DNA of 64,000 nt from Paenibacillus azoreducens (GTDB lineage: Bacteria; Bacillota; Bacilli; Paenibacillales; Paenibacillaceae), in assembly GCF_021654775.1 (NCBI RefSeq), contig NZ_AP025343.1, positions 4,555,501 to 4,619,500 of the forward strand, read 5' to 3'. Below, in pieces: positions 7,526-15,685 of the stretch (its first letter is position 1; each line of letters starts with the position of its first letter). Under the pieces are notes generated by a model. It saw only the letters and a list, made by a program, of their open reading frames with translations. It searched no databases and was not told the DNA's origin. A program made the position numbers and the translations under genes.

Positions 7526-8011
7526 TTACAACAACTCAAAGGTAAAGTCCGGTATACCCGCCGCCACAGGTTCAAACGTTGGTTCAATATAGCCCAGTTC
7601 CAGCACAGAAACGATCCTCTCGTCTTTTTGAACACCCAAACGCCCCGCATAAGCTCCGTCGTAAATCCAGTCATTCATCGTCATCCGGACATGCAGGCCG
7701 CCCTCCCGCGCAAGCAGACGAAAATTTTGCATAAGGCAGCTGGCCGCCCCAAAATCTTCTTCCCTTTTATGAAGGTCAGGATCTTCTTTGATGACCAATA
7801 CCAGATAGGCTGGAGCCTGATCCTGCAACCCGGACATGAGGCCTGCGCTGCCGGAACCTATGTATATGAACCGCCAAGGCTCCCGCATGCCGTCGTTCGG
7901 AGCCCATACGGCAACATTTAATAAGTCCAGCACATAACTTTCGGAAACGGGTTTATCGCTGTAACTTAGTGAATGGCCCCCCTTGGAACCGCTCTTGGCA
8001 TCATTCAACAA
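7526..8011 (-). CDS. Nitroreductase-family FMN oxidoreductase (second of pair)
   Basis: Predicted 161 residues. The TTG at 8011 is used because the longer frame overlaps the upstream gene deeply, while GGAGAGGG lies just before this codon; it overlaps the upstream stop by 11 nt, which implies coupled translation. Family features: SYSDKPVSESYVLDLLNVA, then VWAPNDGMREPWRFIYIG, the FMN-binding N-terminal block, and later AASCLMQNFRLLAREGGL. Nitroreductases are dimeric FMN enzymes reducing nitro groups or quinones with NAD(P)H. The usual RRSxRxF motif is altered to KGGHSLSY. Last gene of the MarR-linked cluster. Confidence 0.8.
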   Translation of the reverse strand: MLNDAKSGSKGGHSLSYSDKPVSESYVLDLLNVAVWAPNDGMREPWRFIYIGSGSAGLMSGLQDQAPAYLVLVIKEDPDLHKREEDFGAASCLMQNFRLLAREGGLHVRMTMNDWIYDGAYAGRLGVQKDERIVSVLELGYIEPTFEPVAAGIPDFTFELL

Positions 8012-8585
8012 GTCCCTCTCCTCCCGATAAAACGGTCCATTTCTTTTCCGCTCGCGTCCTTGCCCTGGCTTTCGGAATTTTGTCGAAGTATCCGAGGTGA
8101 AAAATGCCGACAAGCCTTTCTTCCGGGCTCATATTGAGCAGATGGAACAATTCTTTGCTTTGCATCATCGGTTCCGTATCCCACAGCGCTCCAAGCCGCC
8201 GCTGCCAGGCAAGAAGCTGAAAATTTTGCATGATCCCGCAAACTGCCGCATAATTCATGTCGCTTTCTCTCCTGTCCGGACCTGTGACAGCAATGACGGC
8301 GAGATGGCCCGGAATATCGGTCACCCTTTTCCGAACAAAATCCCTCACTTTCTCCGGAAGCCATTTGACCAGCCTGTTCTTTACCAAAGGCTCCAGCATG
8401 CAGGCAGCCAGACGTTCCCTGGAATCCGCCGTTCCCGCATACACGCAACGAAAAGCCGCGGCTTCCCCGGACGAATACAGCTGCCGCGCTTCGCAGAGCA
8501 ATGTGAACACCAGCTCCTGGTCCACGGGGGATGAATGAAACCTGCGGATGCTTCTACGCTCCTGGATCGTCTTCCTGAAATCCAT
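8001..8585 (-). CDS. Nitroreductase-family FMN oxidoreductase (first of pair)
   Basis: 194 residues from ATG 8585, one base after the stop of the monooxygenase gene. It opens MDFRKTIQERRSIRRFHSSPV, the FMN phosphate-binding signature of the family, and has YAAVCGIMQNFQLLAWQRRLG in the second half, matching the AxGAxxQNLxLxAxxxGLG motif, and ends the core with LVGIFHLGYFD. Together with the next gene it may form a heterodimer or two homodimers of different specificity. The operon with a flavin hydroxylase suggests reduction or detoxification of aromatic, nitro or quinone compounds; the substrate is unknown. Confidence 0.83.
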   Translation of the reverse strand: MDFRKTIQERRSIRRFHSSPVDQELVFTLLCEARQLYSSGEAAAFRCVYAGTADSRERLAACMLEPLVKNRLVKWLPEKVRDFVRKRVTDIPGHLAVIAVTGPDRRESDMNYAAVCGIMQNFQLLAWQRRLGALWDTEPMMQSKELFHLLNMSPEERLVGIFHLGYFDKIPKARARTRAEKKWTVLSGGEGLVE

Positions 8586-8586
8586 T

Positions 8587-10122
8587 TTATTTTACCCCCG
8601 GCTTTTGTTCGTACGAATCGCCCGTCAAGCTTCTCAATTCCCCTGCCCAACGAACAACGCCGTCTCTTATCGTGCCTGCCGGATCCGGGTCCGACACAGG
8701 CACCGCCCAGGCGATATGGCCATCCGGACGAATCAAAGCGGTGTGAACATCGTCCCAATGGGCCGCTTTCGCCGCCAACGAAGCTTCGATCACCTGAAGA
8801 TGTCCATAACGATTCCACTCCTCGCTGTTGTTCACATCCGAAGACAGATGCAGCAAAAGAAACTTGCCTGACCGGAGCAGTTGATAAGAGCTGGCCAAAT
8901 CCCCGTTTTTCAGCCGCAGAATCAATTCTGCCGAACGCTTTCCGTTTAAAACATGGTGCGGCGCCCGGTCATCGGACGGGTAGTGGACATTTAAAGCGGA
9001 AATTTGTTCCGCCATCTGATGGTTCACCTCCGGATGAAGAAGAAGTTTGGACATGATGCTCCGGAGTTCCATGACGCCGGGACTTGTGTCAATCAGCGTA
9101 AACTGCGCTTCCGTATTGCCCAGCATCGCCGTGCTCCAAGGAAAACGCTCGGCGTGATAGCTGTCGAGTAGCCACTCCGGCGCCCAGCCTTGAATCGCTC
9201 CGGCGAGTTTCCATCCCAGGTTCACCGCTTCTTGAAGGCCGATATTCATTCCCTGCCCTCCCGCGGGAAAATGAATATGCGCCGCATCTCCCGCGAGAAA
9301 CAGTCGATTTTCCCGATAGCGGCTCGCTTGCCGCGTGGCATTCCCGAAACGCGACATCCACTTCGCTTCAGCCAGCCCAAAATCGCTTCCCGCTGTCCGA
9401 ATAAGCGACGATCGTAATTCTTCCATCGTAACCGGCCCGTGTTTGGATACAGACGACCTTTCCGGATCCAGAATTAGTATTCGATAAGTCGTCGAATCGA
9501 TCGGCAAGATCGATACGATTCCCTTTTCCGCCATGCGGGAGACAACGCTCATCGGAGGCAGGCCGGGAAGGTCGGCATCCGCCAAAATAGCCATGAACGT
9601 CGCGTCGTGGCCCTCGAACGGAATGCCCGCTTGTTTTCGGACCAAACTTTTGGCCCCGTCCGTGCCGACGACGTACGCGGATCTGAGCGTACCCTCCCCC
9701 TGAGGGCCCGACATGCGCACTGCAACGCCTTCCTCATCCTGATGCACGGATAAAGCTTCCGTTTCCCTCCGTATTTCTACGCCCAAGTTCAGAGCCCATT
9801 GTTCCAGCACTTCTTCCGTTTCGCTTTGCGGCAAAAAAAGGGTGTAATTAGAGGAAGAATCCAAAACCGAAAAGTCCAAGGGCGTATCCAACGAGGCAAA
9901 ATGTCCCATAGGCAAACGGCGCCCTCTATCCAACAGTTTCGATTTCAAGCCGCGCATGTCCATGATTTCAAGCGTTCGCGGATGAACGGTAAGCGCGCGC
10001 GAAAACGGCGTGGTGCTTTTTAATCGTTCCAGAATGCAGACTTTGACGCCGGCTAAAGCCAACTCTCCTGCCAGCATCATGCCAACGGGTCCTCCGCCGA
10101 TCAGTATCACATCATAATCCAT
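8587..10122 (-). CDS. FAD-dependent aromatic monooxygenase (PHBH/PheA type)
   Basis: 511 residues, a class A flavoprotein hydroxylase. Visible motifs: ILIGGGPVGMMLAGELA at 6-22 (Rossmann ADP binding), VVGTDGAKSLVRKQAG near 150 (DG motif for FAD/NADPH) and LFLAGDAAHIHFPAGGQG near 290 (GD motif, FAD ribityl). The C-terminal 120 residues resemble the thioredoxin-like tail of phenol and pentachlorophenol hydroxylases (RPDGHIAWAV near the end). It hydroxylates an aromatic or polyketide-like ring using NAD(P)H and O2; the substrate is not predictable. It leads the two nitroreductase genes, 102 bp after the MarR gene, with a weak terminator between. Confidence 0.87.
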   Translation of the reverse strand: MDYDVILIGGGPVGMMLAGELALAGVKVCILERLKSTTPFSRALTVHPRTLEIMDMRGLKSKLLDRGRRLPMGHFASLDTPLDFSVLDSSSNYTLFLPQSETEEVLEQWALNLGVEIRRETEALSVHQDEEGVAVRMSGPQGEGTLRSAYVVGTDGAKSLVRKQAGIPFEGHDATFMAILADADLPGLPPMSVVSRMAEKGIVSILPIDSTTYRILILDPERSSVSKHGPVTMEELRSSLIRTAGSDFGLAEAKWMSRFGNATRQASRYRENRLFLAGDAAHIHFPAGGQGMNIGLQEAVNLGWKLAGAIQGWAPEWLLDSYHAERFPWSTAMLGNTEAQFTLIDTSPGVMELRSIMSKLLLHPEVNHQMAEQISALNVHYPSDDRAPHHVLNGKRSAELILRLKNGDLASSYQLLRSGKFLLLHLSSDVNNSEEWNRYGHLQVIEASLAAKAAHWDDVHTALIRPDGHIAWAVPVSDPDPAGTIRDGVVRWAGELRSLTGDSYEQKPGVK

Positions 10123-10168
10123 AAAAATGACCTCTTTCCCCGAACCCGAACTCGGGAGATGAAAGCGA

Positions 10169-10192
10169 CAAAAGATGGCCTCGTCAGGCCAT
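10169..10192 (-). terminator. Terminator or attenuating hairpin after marR
   Basis: On the minus strand ATGGCCT-GACG-AGGCCAT is followed by CTTTTGT. It lies between the MarR gene and the monooxygenase gene, so part of the transcripts may stop here, lowering or separating expression of the two units. Confidence 0.6.
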
Positions 10193-10224
10193 GGATGGAT
10201 CCATCGGCGCCTTCACCGCTGTCC

Positions 10225-10701
10225 TTAACGATAGAAGTCCGACAGATCTCCAAACAGCCGCTTTATAAAATCAAGTTCGGATTCGCTGTATTTATTCAAA
10301 AACTCGTACATCCTCTGCTGTTCCTTGTGATGAAGTTCATCATGAAGAGCAAAAAGTTTTTTCCCGGCCGTCGTTAGCCGGAAATACACTTCTTTTTTGT
10401 TGTCGTTGAGCTGTGTCTTGCGTACCCAGCCTGCGTTCAATAACTTATTGGTAATTTTTGAGGTGTTCCCTTTGCTTAGGTTCATCTTTTCGGCGATCGA
10501 AGTGACATTAATCGGCTCCTGCTCCCCAATGCATGCAATGGTGTGCAGATCCGTCATGTTTAGGGTGGATTCCACTTCGATTATTTTCCGAAGTTCTTCA
10601 AGAATAACGACGGTTTCCCGGTTCTCATATTGTTCCTTTTGCTCAAGGAATCGAATGAAATTGTCATGGATCGCGATTTTGACCATCTGGTTCGTATTCA
10701 T
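10225..10701 (-). CDS. MarR-family transcriptional regulator
   Basis: 158 residues from ATG 10701; GAGGAG lies 11 nt upstream, whereas the longer frame has no ribosome site. The winged helix-turn-helix is clear: TLNMTDLHTIACIGEQEPIN, then VTSIAEKMNLSKGNTSKITNKL (recognition helix) and the wing RKTQLNDNKKEVYFRLTTAG. MarR proteins repress drug or oxidant genes until a phenolic ligand or oxidised thiol releases them. It sits directly upstream of the monooxygenase and nitroreductases, all on the same strand, and is the likely sensor of the compound they process. The palindrome at 10751-10764 is its likely operator. Confidence 0.87.
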   Translation of the reverse strand: MNTNQMVKIAIHDNFIRFLEQKEQYENRETVVILEELRKIIEVESTLNMTDLHTIACIGEQEPINVTSIAEKMNLSKGNTSKITNKLLNAGWVRKTQLNDNKKEVYFRLTTAGKKLFALHDELHHKEQQRMYEFLNKYSESELDFIKRLFGDLSDFYR

Positions 10702-10726
10702 GATTCGGCAAGCTCCTCGACTCATT

Positions 10727-10766
10727 TTTTTCTCATTATATCCAAAATTAGTTTCATTGGAAACAA
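10727..10766 (-). promoter_or_regulatory. marR promoter with overlapping palindromic operator
   Basis: On the minus strand GTTTC-CAAT-GAAAC (10751-10764) is a perfect inverted repeat that overlaps the -35 position of a promoter whose -10 is TATAAT inside GGATATAATGAG. This layout fits autorepression by the MarR protein. Confidence 0.65.
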
Positions 10767-11114
10767 TATGAGCAAAACGAAAGGATTTTAGCCTTGAATG
10801 AAACGGTTAATTCAGTTTTTCAGGCCATTTATAACCTCCTTAAACTTTCATTTTAGTTTCTCAAGAATAAATATTAATAGCGAAAATTACAGAGTTCTCA
10901 GTTATTTCATCGAAATATTTATTCGCATGAAACAATTTTATTTTAAGTTTTGTTTTTTTCCTTGTCAACTCGTGCTTGGGATGCGAAATGGCTAGACCGA
11001 ATGCCGGCGGCTAATAAAACTACTGTTGTTCAAGTTGCCGATATATGGCGTGTGATATCCGCTAGCCGCTTCCGAGCGCCGGCCATCGAATCATACACGG
11101 TTTATCGGGTCAGC
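10767..11114. other. Intergenic region without recognisable genes
   Basis: About 350 bp; the first half is AT-rich, the second GC-rich, with a sharp change near 10975. Translations of the GC-rich part in all frames gave nothing I recognise. It may be another small rearranged fragment. Confidence 0.4.
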
Positions 11115-11157
11115 GAAAAAAGGCTCGCAAACTGCTAAAATAGCAATCTGCAAGCCT
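11115..11157 (-). terminator. Terminator hairpin
   Basis: On the minus strand AGGCTTGCAGATTGCTA pairs with TAGCAGTTTGCGAGCCT, followed by TTTTTT. It could end the transcript of the broken genes at 11214-11464. Related in sequence to 7434-7472. Confidence 0.7.
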
Positions 11158-11213
11158 GTTCCGGCGGGTCGCCCGTAAACCATGCAAAACACTTCCGTAA
11201 ATGCGGCTTTTTG

Positions 11214-11336
11214 TCAGCCCTTCAGGACTGCTCTCAAGCCGGCGGCGGTTTGCGGCAGCTCTTTTTTCATCGATTGACGCATAAAAAATTCGGCTACCTT
11301 CGGAACGTTGCCAACTTGAATGATGAAATGAACGCG
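11214..11336 (-). pseudogene. C-terminal fragment of an SRPBCC-like protein
   Basis: The minus strand from about 11336 encodes RVHFIIQVGNVPKVAEFFMR and then QSMKKELPQTAAGLRAVLKG before a stop at 11214. The ending resembles the last beta-strand and C-terminal helix of START/SRPBCC (polyketide-cyclase-like) proteins. No N-terminus is present; the sequence changes abruptly into another gene's start at 11340-11357. The family call is tentative; that it is a gene tail is well supported by the protein-like sequence and the junction. Confidence 0.5.
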
Positions 11337-11356
11337 GCAGGATTTTTCCGAGACTG

Positions 11357-11464
11357 GTAGGCAGTAGACAGGCATTCCCCCACGTCCGCTCCTCCAAAAG
11401 CAGCATAGCCCATTGTACGAAGCAATTCGAACGAAAACGTCTGATCATTGAAAATAAGTTTCAC
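11357..11464 (-). pseudogene. N-terminal fragment of an alpha/beta-hydrolase-type gene
   Basis: GTG at 11464 with GGAGAG upstream starts KLIFNDQTFSFELLRTMGYA and continues AFGGADVGECLSTAY, which is the N-terminal lid-helix region (GADxGECLxTA) of a family of Bacillus-type alpha/beta hydrolases and acyl-peptidases. The reading frame then runs into unrelated sequence (the SRPBCC-like tail in another frame). The promoter, ribosome site and first 35 codons survive; the catalytic domain is gone. A non-homologous junction near 11340-11357 explains both fragments. Confidence 0.6.
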
Positions 11465-11482
11465 AGTATCCACTCTCCAATA

Positions 11483-11546
11483 TTATGTTATTTTTAACCT
11501 TACAATTTCTTTATGTCAATATCATTTTATGTTATAGTTAACCTAA
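11483..11546. promoter_or_regulatory. Direct-repeat pair in the padR/hydrolase divergent promoter region
   Basis: TTATGTTATTTTTAACCTTA (11483-11502) and TTATGTTATAGTTAACCTAA (11527-11546) match at 17 of 20 positions, spaced 44 bp start to start (about four helix turns). They lie between the divergent hydrolase fragment and padR, so PadR is the natural candidate to bind both. Confidence 0.6.
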
Positions 11547-11592
11547 GGATCTGAATGACAGTATGTACGTGAATTTGAGAGAGGAGAACTTC

Positions 11593-12153
11593 ATGAATAA
11601 TATCCAATACACATTATTAGGATTGTTGGCACGCGAACCCTTGAGCGGTTATGAAATGAAGCAACAAATCAACAACCGAATTGCCCATTTCTACAAAATT
11701 AACAACAATCAGCTTTACCCTTCTTTGTCTAAACTAGAGGATGCTGGTTTCATAGAATTGCAAGCCATTGAACAAGATTCTTATCGTCCGCCTCGAAAGA
11801 TATACAGAATCACGACTAGCGGCATTGATGCTTTAAAAGCTTGGGTGCTGGAGCTTCCGGAGATTGGTGATCATGATACTTTTCTGTTGAAGCAGTACAG
11901 TGCTTGGTTGGTAAGACCTGATGCACTGATTGGGCTTTTAGAGAAGAATAAAGAACAACATGAACGCACGCTGGAGGATTATAAGGAGAAAATATCATCT
12001 TTCCAAGAAAAGGACCCTGACGTCAGCGATCCCTTGTTCTCTACAATTTCCGTTATTGAAATGGGGATAGCCATCGAAGAAGCAAGTATCATCTGGTGCA
12101 ATAGGATGCTTGATGTATTAAGACGTACACTTGCCAATAGAAAAGAGACCTAG
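11593..12153 (+). CDS. PadR-family transcriptional regulator
   Basis: 186 residues from ATG 11593, chosen for GAGGAG 7 nt upstream. The N-terminal winged helix is a textbook PadR: IQYTLLGLLAREPLSGYEMK, FYKINNNQLYPSLSKLEDAG and a wing PPRKIYRITTSGIDALKAW. The C-terminal Vir_Act-alpha-C-type helical domain (residues 90-180) contains an EHERTLEDYKEKI helix for dimer contacts. Length about 180 puts it in the PadR subfamily with a long C-terminus. It faces the broken hydrolase gene, its probable original target; repeats at 11483-11546 are the likely sites. The gene downstream is also broken, so its present targets may lie elsewhere. Confidence 0.87.
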   Translation: MNNIQYTLLGLLAREPLSGYEMKQQINNRIAHFYKINNNQLYPSLSKLEDAGFIELQAIEQDSYRPPRKIYRITTSGIDALKAWVLELPEIGDHDTFLLKQYSAWLVRPDALIGLLEKNKEQHERTLEDYKEKISSFQEKDPDVSDPLFSTISVIEMGIAIEEASIIWCNRMLDVLRRTLANRKET

Positions 12154-12163
12154 AGTCGGGGGC

Positions 12164-12270
12164 TGCGGCAAATTTGCTCCGGCTCCATAGCCAAATCGGC
12201 GTGTGGACGTCGATCTGACAAAGCCTGCTCACTTTCAGCAGTTCTTCCCATCGGAAGCCACAAGCTCCCG
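12164..12270 (-). pseudogene. Broken second copy of the 3' end of the gene at 5394
   Basis: The minus strand encodes RLCQIDVHTPIWLWSRSKFA, nearly the same as the end of the protein at 5394-6143 (GLCPIDIHTPMWLWSRSKF), preceded by a one-base-shifted match to its RELAASRWEEMLQ segment. The DNA aligns along about 105 bp. Start, body and stop are missing; the piece ends exactly where the DUF1330-like fragment begins. It is a diverged copy, not a recent duplicate. Confidence 0.8.
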
Positions 12271-12516
12271 GAAAAATTTAATGAATATGAAAGTCATGTA
12301 CTCCCTTTGCTTCATGAGCACGGTGCGAAATTAGAAAGAAGGCTCCAAAGCCCTGATCGTCTCAACGAGGTTCATATCATCTGGTTTCCGTCATCGCAGT
12401 CTTTTGAGAATTATCGGGAAGATCCCAGACGCAGCCAATATGCATATCTCCATGTTGAATCAGGCGCTTCCATTGAGTTAAGGATGATGAAAGATCTCAT
12501 CGGTTTTAATAATTAA
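12271..12516 (+). pseudogene. C-terminal fragment of a DUF1330-like small protein
   Basis: An open frame from the junction at about 12271 to the TAA at 12516 encodes PEKFNEYESHVLPLLHEHG, then EVHIIWFPSSQSFENYREDP and a C-terminal helix. This matches the ferredoxin-like (Dabb/DUF1330) family of about 95 residues, of which the first beta-strand and the start are missing. A TTG at 12307 could start a 69-residue product but has no ribosome site and would cut the domain. It is followed by a terminator at 12519-12536, probably its own. Confidence 0.6.
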
Positions 12517-12518
12517 AA

Positions 12519-12536
12519 ATCCCCCTGAAGGGGGAT
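12519..12536 (+). terminator. Short GC-rich terminator hairpin
   Basis: ATCCCCC-TGAA-GGGGGAT directly after the DUF1330-like stop. The following T run is weak. Confidence 0.55.
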
Positions 12537-12631
12537 AGAGGGGTTCATATATATTGGATTGGATCTTCGCAGCTCCGACTGCTCATCACTTAATCGTTTT
12601 GTTTCCGTAGGAAGTGTCAGACTGTCCCAGC

Positions 12632-13864
12632 CTAGAATTTTACAGGCAGGCTTACGAGAGAACGCAGCGTAGTTAAGTGATAATTCAGCTGTTCCGGCTC
12701 GATAGCCAGATGCAAATCAGGCAGTCGTCCCAGCAGCGTCGCGAATGCGATCTGTGCTTCCAGGCGTGCCAGCGGGGCTCCCAAGCAAAGGTGGATCCCT
12801 TTACCAAACGCAAGGTGCTCGTTCTCTTCCCGCGTAATATCCAAAGCCTCGGGATTGGCAAATTTATTCGGGTCCAGATTGGCACCGCCCAAAGAAATGA
12901 CAATCATATCACCCTTGCGAATCTCTTGGCCGTGCATGGTGATATCCTCACCCGCAACCCGGCTTGTAATGATAACCGGTCCCACATAACGCAGCAGCTC
13001 CTCGACAGCGGTTGGAATGATGGATGGATCACTCTGGAGCAAGCGCAATTGATCGGGATGATTCAGCAGTGCAAGCACGCCATTACCAATCAGGTTCACC
13101 GTGGTTTCATGACCGGCGGTTATGAGCAGCCAAATGGTTGAAAGAAGTTCATTCTCGTTTAACTTGTCCCCCTCATCATAGGCTTCTACCAATTTGCTCG
13201 TTACATCGTTGCCCGGATGCTTCCGCTTATCAGCCAGCATGGATTTGATATAGCGGGTAAACTCTTCAAATGTTGCGGCAACTTCTGCTTCCCGACCAGG
13301 CATCAAAGCCGCATTCCCGAGCGTGTGCGTCCATTCACGAAAAAGGTTCCGGTCAGCGGTTGGAATCCCGAGCATTTCCGAAATGACAATAATGGGCAGT
13401 GGATAGGCAAAATCCGCAATGAGGTCCATTTCTCCCTTTTCCATCACAGCATCCAACAGCTCATCGGCAATTTGCTGAATACGGGGACGCAGTTCCTCAA
13501 CCATACGCGGGGTAAAGGCTTTGGAAGCCAATCTCCGCAAGCGGGTATGATCGGGAGGATCGACCGTAAGCATGTTGGGCATATTGTTCAGCCATTCAAT
13601 GATTTGGCTTACGGAATCGTTCGATTCGAAAGATTTCTGTTCATTTTGCTGTGGCGCGAGACTGCGCATATTTTTAAGGAAACGGGGATCTTTCAGGATC
13701 TGAACGACATCGTCATGCCGAAATGCGACCCAAGCCTTCCCCATGCCGAAAAAATCATCAATGGGATATATAGGCTCTTGCTGTCCAGAGAGTCGCTTGT
13801 AGAACGAAATGAAATCGCGCATGGTTTCCGGTGAAGCAAAATCTGAACCTCTGATCTCCTCCAT
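12632..13864 (-). CDS. Cytochrome P450 (CYP107-like)
   Basis: 410 residues, soluble bacterial class I P450 size, start ATG 13864 with AAAGGGG 8 nt upstream. Motifs: LTVDPPDHTRLRRLASKAF (C-helix), LLITAGHETTVNLI near 245 (I-helix oxygen-activating AGxET), EELLRY (ExxR) and HLAFGKGIHLCLGAPLARLE with haem Cys at about 360. It needs ferredoxin and a reductase, which are not encoded nearby. Similar to Bacillus CYP107/CYP109 enzymes that hydroxylate fatty acids, steroids or polyketides; the substrate is open. It lies 41 bp after a TetR gene on the same strand, probably co-transcribed and repressed by it. Confidence 0.92.
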   Translation of the reverse strand: MEEIRGSDFASPETMRDFISFYKRLSGQQEPIYPIDDFFGMGKAWVAFRHDDVVQILKDPRFLKNMRSLAPQQNEQKSFESNDSVSQIIEWLNNMPNMLTVDPPDHTRLRRLASKAFTPRMVEELRPRIQQIADELLDAVMEKGEMDLIADFAYPLPIIVISEMLGIPTADRNLFREWTHTLGNAALMPGREAEVAATFEEFTRYIKSMLADKRKHPGNDVTSKLVEAYDEGDKLNENELLSTIWLLITAGHETTVNLIGNGVLALLNHPDQLRLLQSDPSIIPTAVEELLRYVGPVIITSRVAGEDITMHGQEIRKGDMIVISLGGANLDPNKFANPEALDITREENEHLAFGKGIHLCLGAPLARLEAQIAFATLLGRLPDLHLAIEPEQLNYHLTTLRSLVSLPVKF

Positions 13865-13905
13865 TGTACCGCCCCTTTCATTCTCATTGAAAGTAGTATA
13901 GGCAA

Positions 13906-14514
13906 TTACTCAATTCCATGCCGTAACATGCTGCAAAACGTATTCATCTGATCGAAAAAGTCGCGTACATACTCCTCATCCACGTCGTCGATATCGATAA
14001 CATCGGATAGAAATTTTTTCTCGAAATGTTCAAGCATAACCATAATCAGTTCGAATGCCTGCTTGCGGTCCACGCCTCTCCGGAGAGGAACCTTAGCGAA
14101 TAATTTCTCCCAAACCTGATTCTTAGAAGCGATCACTTGACCATACTTTTCTTCAATCTCCTCCTTCAACTCATCCGGTGCCGAATAAAATGCTTCGTAT
14201 ACCAAGTGATAGGCATCGGGAAACTTTCGGAAATAGTCGAACTTAAAGCGGCTAAATTGATCCAAGGCTGCAAAAAAATCGTCATGCTCCAGCACGGCTT
14301 CCAGCCGAAGCCCCGCTTGAATCTTGTCAAAACAGTGTTCCAACAAGCTGAAATACAGTTTTTTTTTGCTGCTGAAGTGGTGAAAGATCAAAGCCTTGGA
14401 AATACCCGCTGCTTCCGCCAGCATCCCGGTCGATGTGTTTGTATACCCGTGACGGGCAAATACGGACAAGCAGTCTTCCAGTACCTTGTCTCTTTCATAA
14501 AGCTGCACAGGCAA
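13906..14514 (-). CDS. TetR-family regulator of the P450 operon
   Basis: 202 residues starting at TTG 14514 (GGAGATGAAGAGATA upstream). Helix-turn-helix: TNTSTGMLAEAAGISKALIF with HHFSSKKKLYFSLLEH, then an all-helical ligand domain that ends in an acidic stretch (SDVIDIDDVDEEYVRDFFDQ). Followed at 41 bp by the P450 gene. The upstream region carries two palindromic half-related sites (14538-14557 and about 14572-14588), typical for TetR autorepression. The natural ligand is probably the P450 substrate or a related lipophilic compound, which is inferred. Confidence 0.87.
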   Translation of the reverse strand: MPVQLYERDKVLEDCLSVFARHGYTNTSTGMLAEAAGISKALIFHHFSSKKKLYFSLLEHCFDKIQAGLRLEAVLEHDDFFAALDQFSRFKFDYFRKFPDAYHLVYEAFYSAPDELKEEIEEKYGQVIASKNQVWEKLFAKVPLRRGVDRKQAFELIMVMLEHFEKKFLSDVIDIDDVDEEYVRDFFDQMNTFCSMLRHGIE

Positions 14515-14537
14515 TATCTCTTCATCTCCGTTTCTAT

Positions 14538-14557
14538 TACTGACCGATCGGTTAGTA
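14538..14557 (-). promoter_or_regulatory. TetR operator palindrome
   Basis: TACTGACC-GATC-GGTTAGTA: 8-bp arms with one mismatch, 24 bp before the TetR start. A second related site, CTGACCTATTAGTCAA, follows at about 14573-14588. Confidence 0.72.
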
Positions 14558-14588
14558 AAAATATAACTTTTGCTGACCTATTAGTCAA

Positions 14589-14766
14589 CATATTTTATTC
14601 GCGACGAACAGATGCTTTTTTTCCTGATGCATACAAGCCTCCTCAAGGCTCCACCGCCTTTAGGGGGTTCGTTCTATTCATGTACAGCAGCCGGATCACT
14701 CGACCTCATAAATTCAAAGGAAGGAAAGTAAAAATATCTAAACTTTAAATCAAAGGATCGTTAGAC
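14589..14766. other. Short intergenic stretch
   Basis: Nothing recognisable apart from the TetR operators on its left and the cre-like site on its right. Confidence 0.4.
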
Positions 14767-14780
14767 TAAAAGCGCTTCCA
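14767..14780 (+). promoter_or_regulatory. cre-like CcpA site
   Basis: TAAAAGCGCTTCCA fits the cre core (TGAAARCGYTTWCA class, pseudo-palindromic AAGCGCTT), 42 bp before the start of the GH4 fragment, as expected for a sugar gene under carbon catabolite repression. Confidence 0.6.
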
Positions 14781-14821
14781 TCACTAAACTAATAATTGAA
14801 AACAGAGAAGGAGGCACTCGT

Positions 14822-14860
14822 ATGAAGCTGGCTTTAATCGGCGGCGCGGGAGTCCGGACG
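14822..14860 (+). pseudogene. 5' fragment of a GH4-family glycosidase gene
   Basis: ATG at 14822, GAAGGAGG 9 nt upstream, encodes MKLALIGGAGVRT and then the homology stops at about 14860. This is the NAD-binding Rossmann start of glycoside hydrolase family 4 (6-phospho-glucosidase/alpha-galactosidase; family pattern MKLxxIGGxGxRTP). The body is replaced by the end of an inverted, truncated MFS gene. Promoter, cre site and ribosome site remain, so the operon control region outlived its gene. Confidence 0.6.
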
Positions 14861-15337
14861 TGCGACTGTTCGTGCGAGCAAAATCCCAGTCAAGAGACCG
14901 CTCATCACACTCCCGATCGCTTTGCCTCGTTCATTGGGAGCAGCAATCTCAGCCGCGAGCGGTATTATGATTTGAGGTGTTACGGTAGTGATACCCACTG
15001 CAAGGCTTGCTGCATAAAGCCAAATCAGTGTTTGCGCCGTCGCCAGGAAAATCAACGCCAAAAAGGCCGCGAGCAAAAGCACCGTGATCAACTTCCTTTT
15101 TTCATAGATATCCCCCAGGGGGATAAATAAAAACATACCTATGGCAAAACCAACCTGAGTAAGCATGGAAATGATCCCAGAATGCTGATCATCCACACCG
15201 AATGTTCGCCCCATATCAGCTAGCAAGGGCTGATTGTAGTACAAATTTGCAATCGCAAGCCCGCATGACACCGACATTAAGAGGAGAAGCGCGGGAGATA
15301 ACTGCTTCGAATTTCCTAAATGTAGAATAAAACTCAT
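14861..15337 (-). pseudogene. MFS transporter, 3'-truncated, under a T-box leader
   Basis: ATG 15337 with AAGGAG immediately before it (an ATT at 15328 would be better spaced). About 155 codons remain: helices beginning PALLLLMSVSCGLAIANLYY, then NQPLLADMGRTFGV, GMFLFIPLGDIYEKRKLITV (the MFS motif A region) and the ERGKAIGSVMSGLLTGILLA helix. The normal continuation is lost at about 14861, where the reverse complement of the GH4 start takes over and adds RPDSRAAD before a stop at 14834. So helices 1-5 or so remain of 12. The first part is well conserved, so the break may be recent. Similar to the YfcJ/arabinose-efflux-like DHA1 group. Confidence 0.75.
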
Positions 15338-15364
15338 CTCCTTCTTCGGGTAAAAAGGTATCAA

Positions 15365-15685
15365 CAAAAAACCCTTTCGTCCAAGTTGACGGCATACTGC
15401 CATGACAAAGGGACGAAAGGGGTTCATTTTCGCGGTACCACCCTGATTTGCCAGAAATCTCGCGATTCCGGCCTCACAAAGTAAAGTTTTCTTACTTTCA
15501 GCACGATAACGGGTGCACCTGTTTGAGATTACTGCCGAAACGCTCTTCATTCGGTTTCGGCTAACAGTTCTGAGACGACTACGTACAAGAGGTTAAGGCA
15601 AAGGTTGCAGCATTCCCTCTGCTCTCTGGACATAAGTGCTCTTCTACTTTCTTCTCTTCATTACTTTTCCCAATATGTTAAAAAC
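15365..15685 (-). ncRNA. T-box riboswitch leader
   Basis: On the minus strand the hallmark AGGGTGGTACCGCG lies at about 15432-15445, followed by a strong terminator: CCCTTTCGTCC (about 15410-15421) pairs with GGACGAAAGGG (about 15371-15381), then TTTTTT. Upstream about 200 nt contain a Stem I-like region with AGAGAGCAGAGGGAATGCTG, as in T-box distal loops, and Stem III-like hairpins. The TGGT in the T-box calls for a tRNA ending ACCA, so the discriminator base is A. I could not fix the specifier codon with confidence. It controls the truncated MFS gene by uncharged-tRNA antitermination. Confidence 0.9.

Noticed and set aside
7494..7530. Complete tRNA gene
   Set aside because: Only T-loop and acceptor-like 3' sequence is seen; the T-stem is unpaired and no anticodon or D-arm can be built upstream.
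9799..10023. Plus-strand frame within the monooxygenase gene
   Set aside because: Basic, low-complexity shadow frame inside a well-defined flavoprotein gene.
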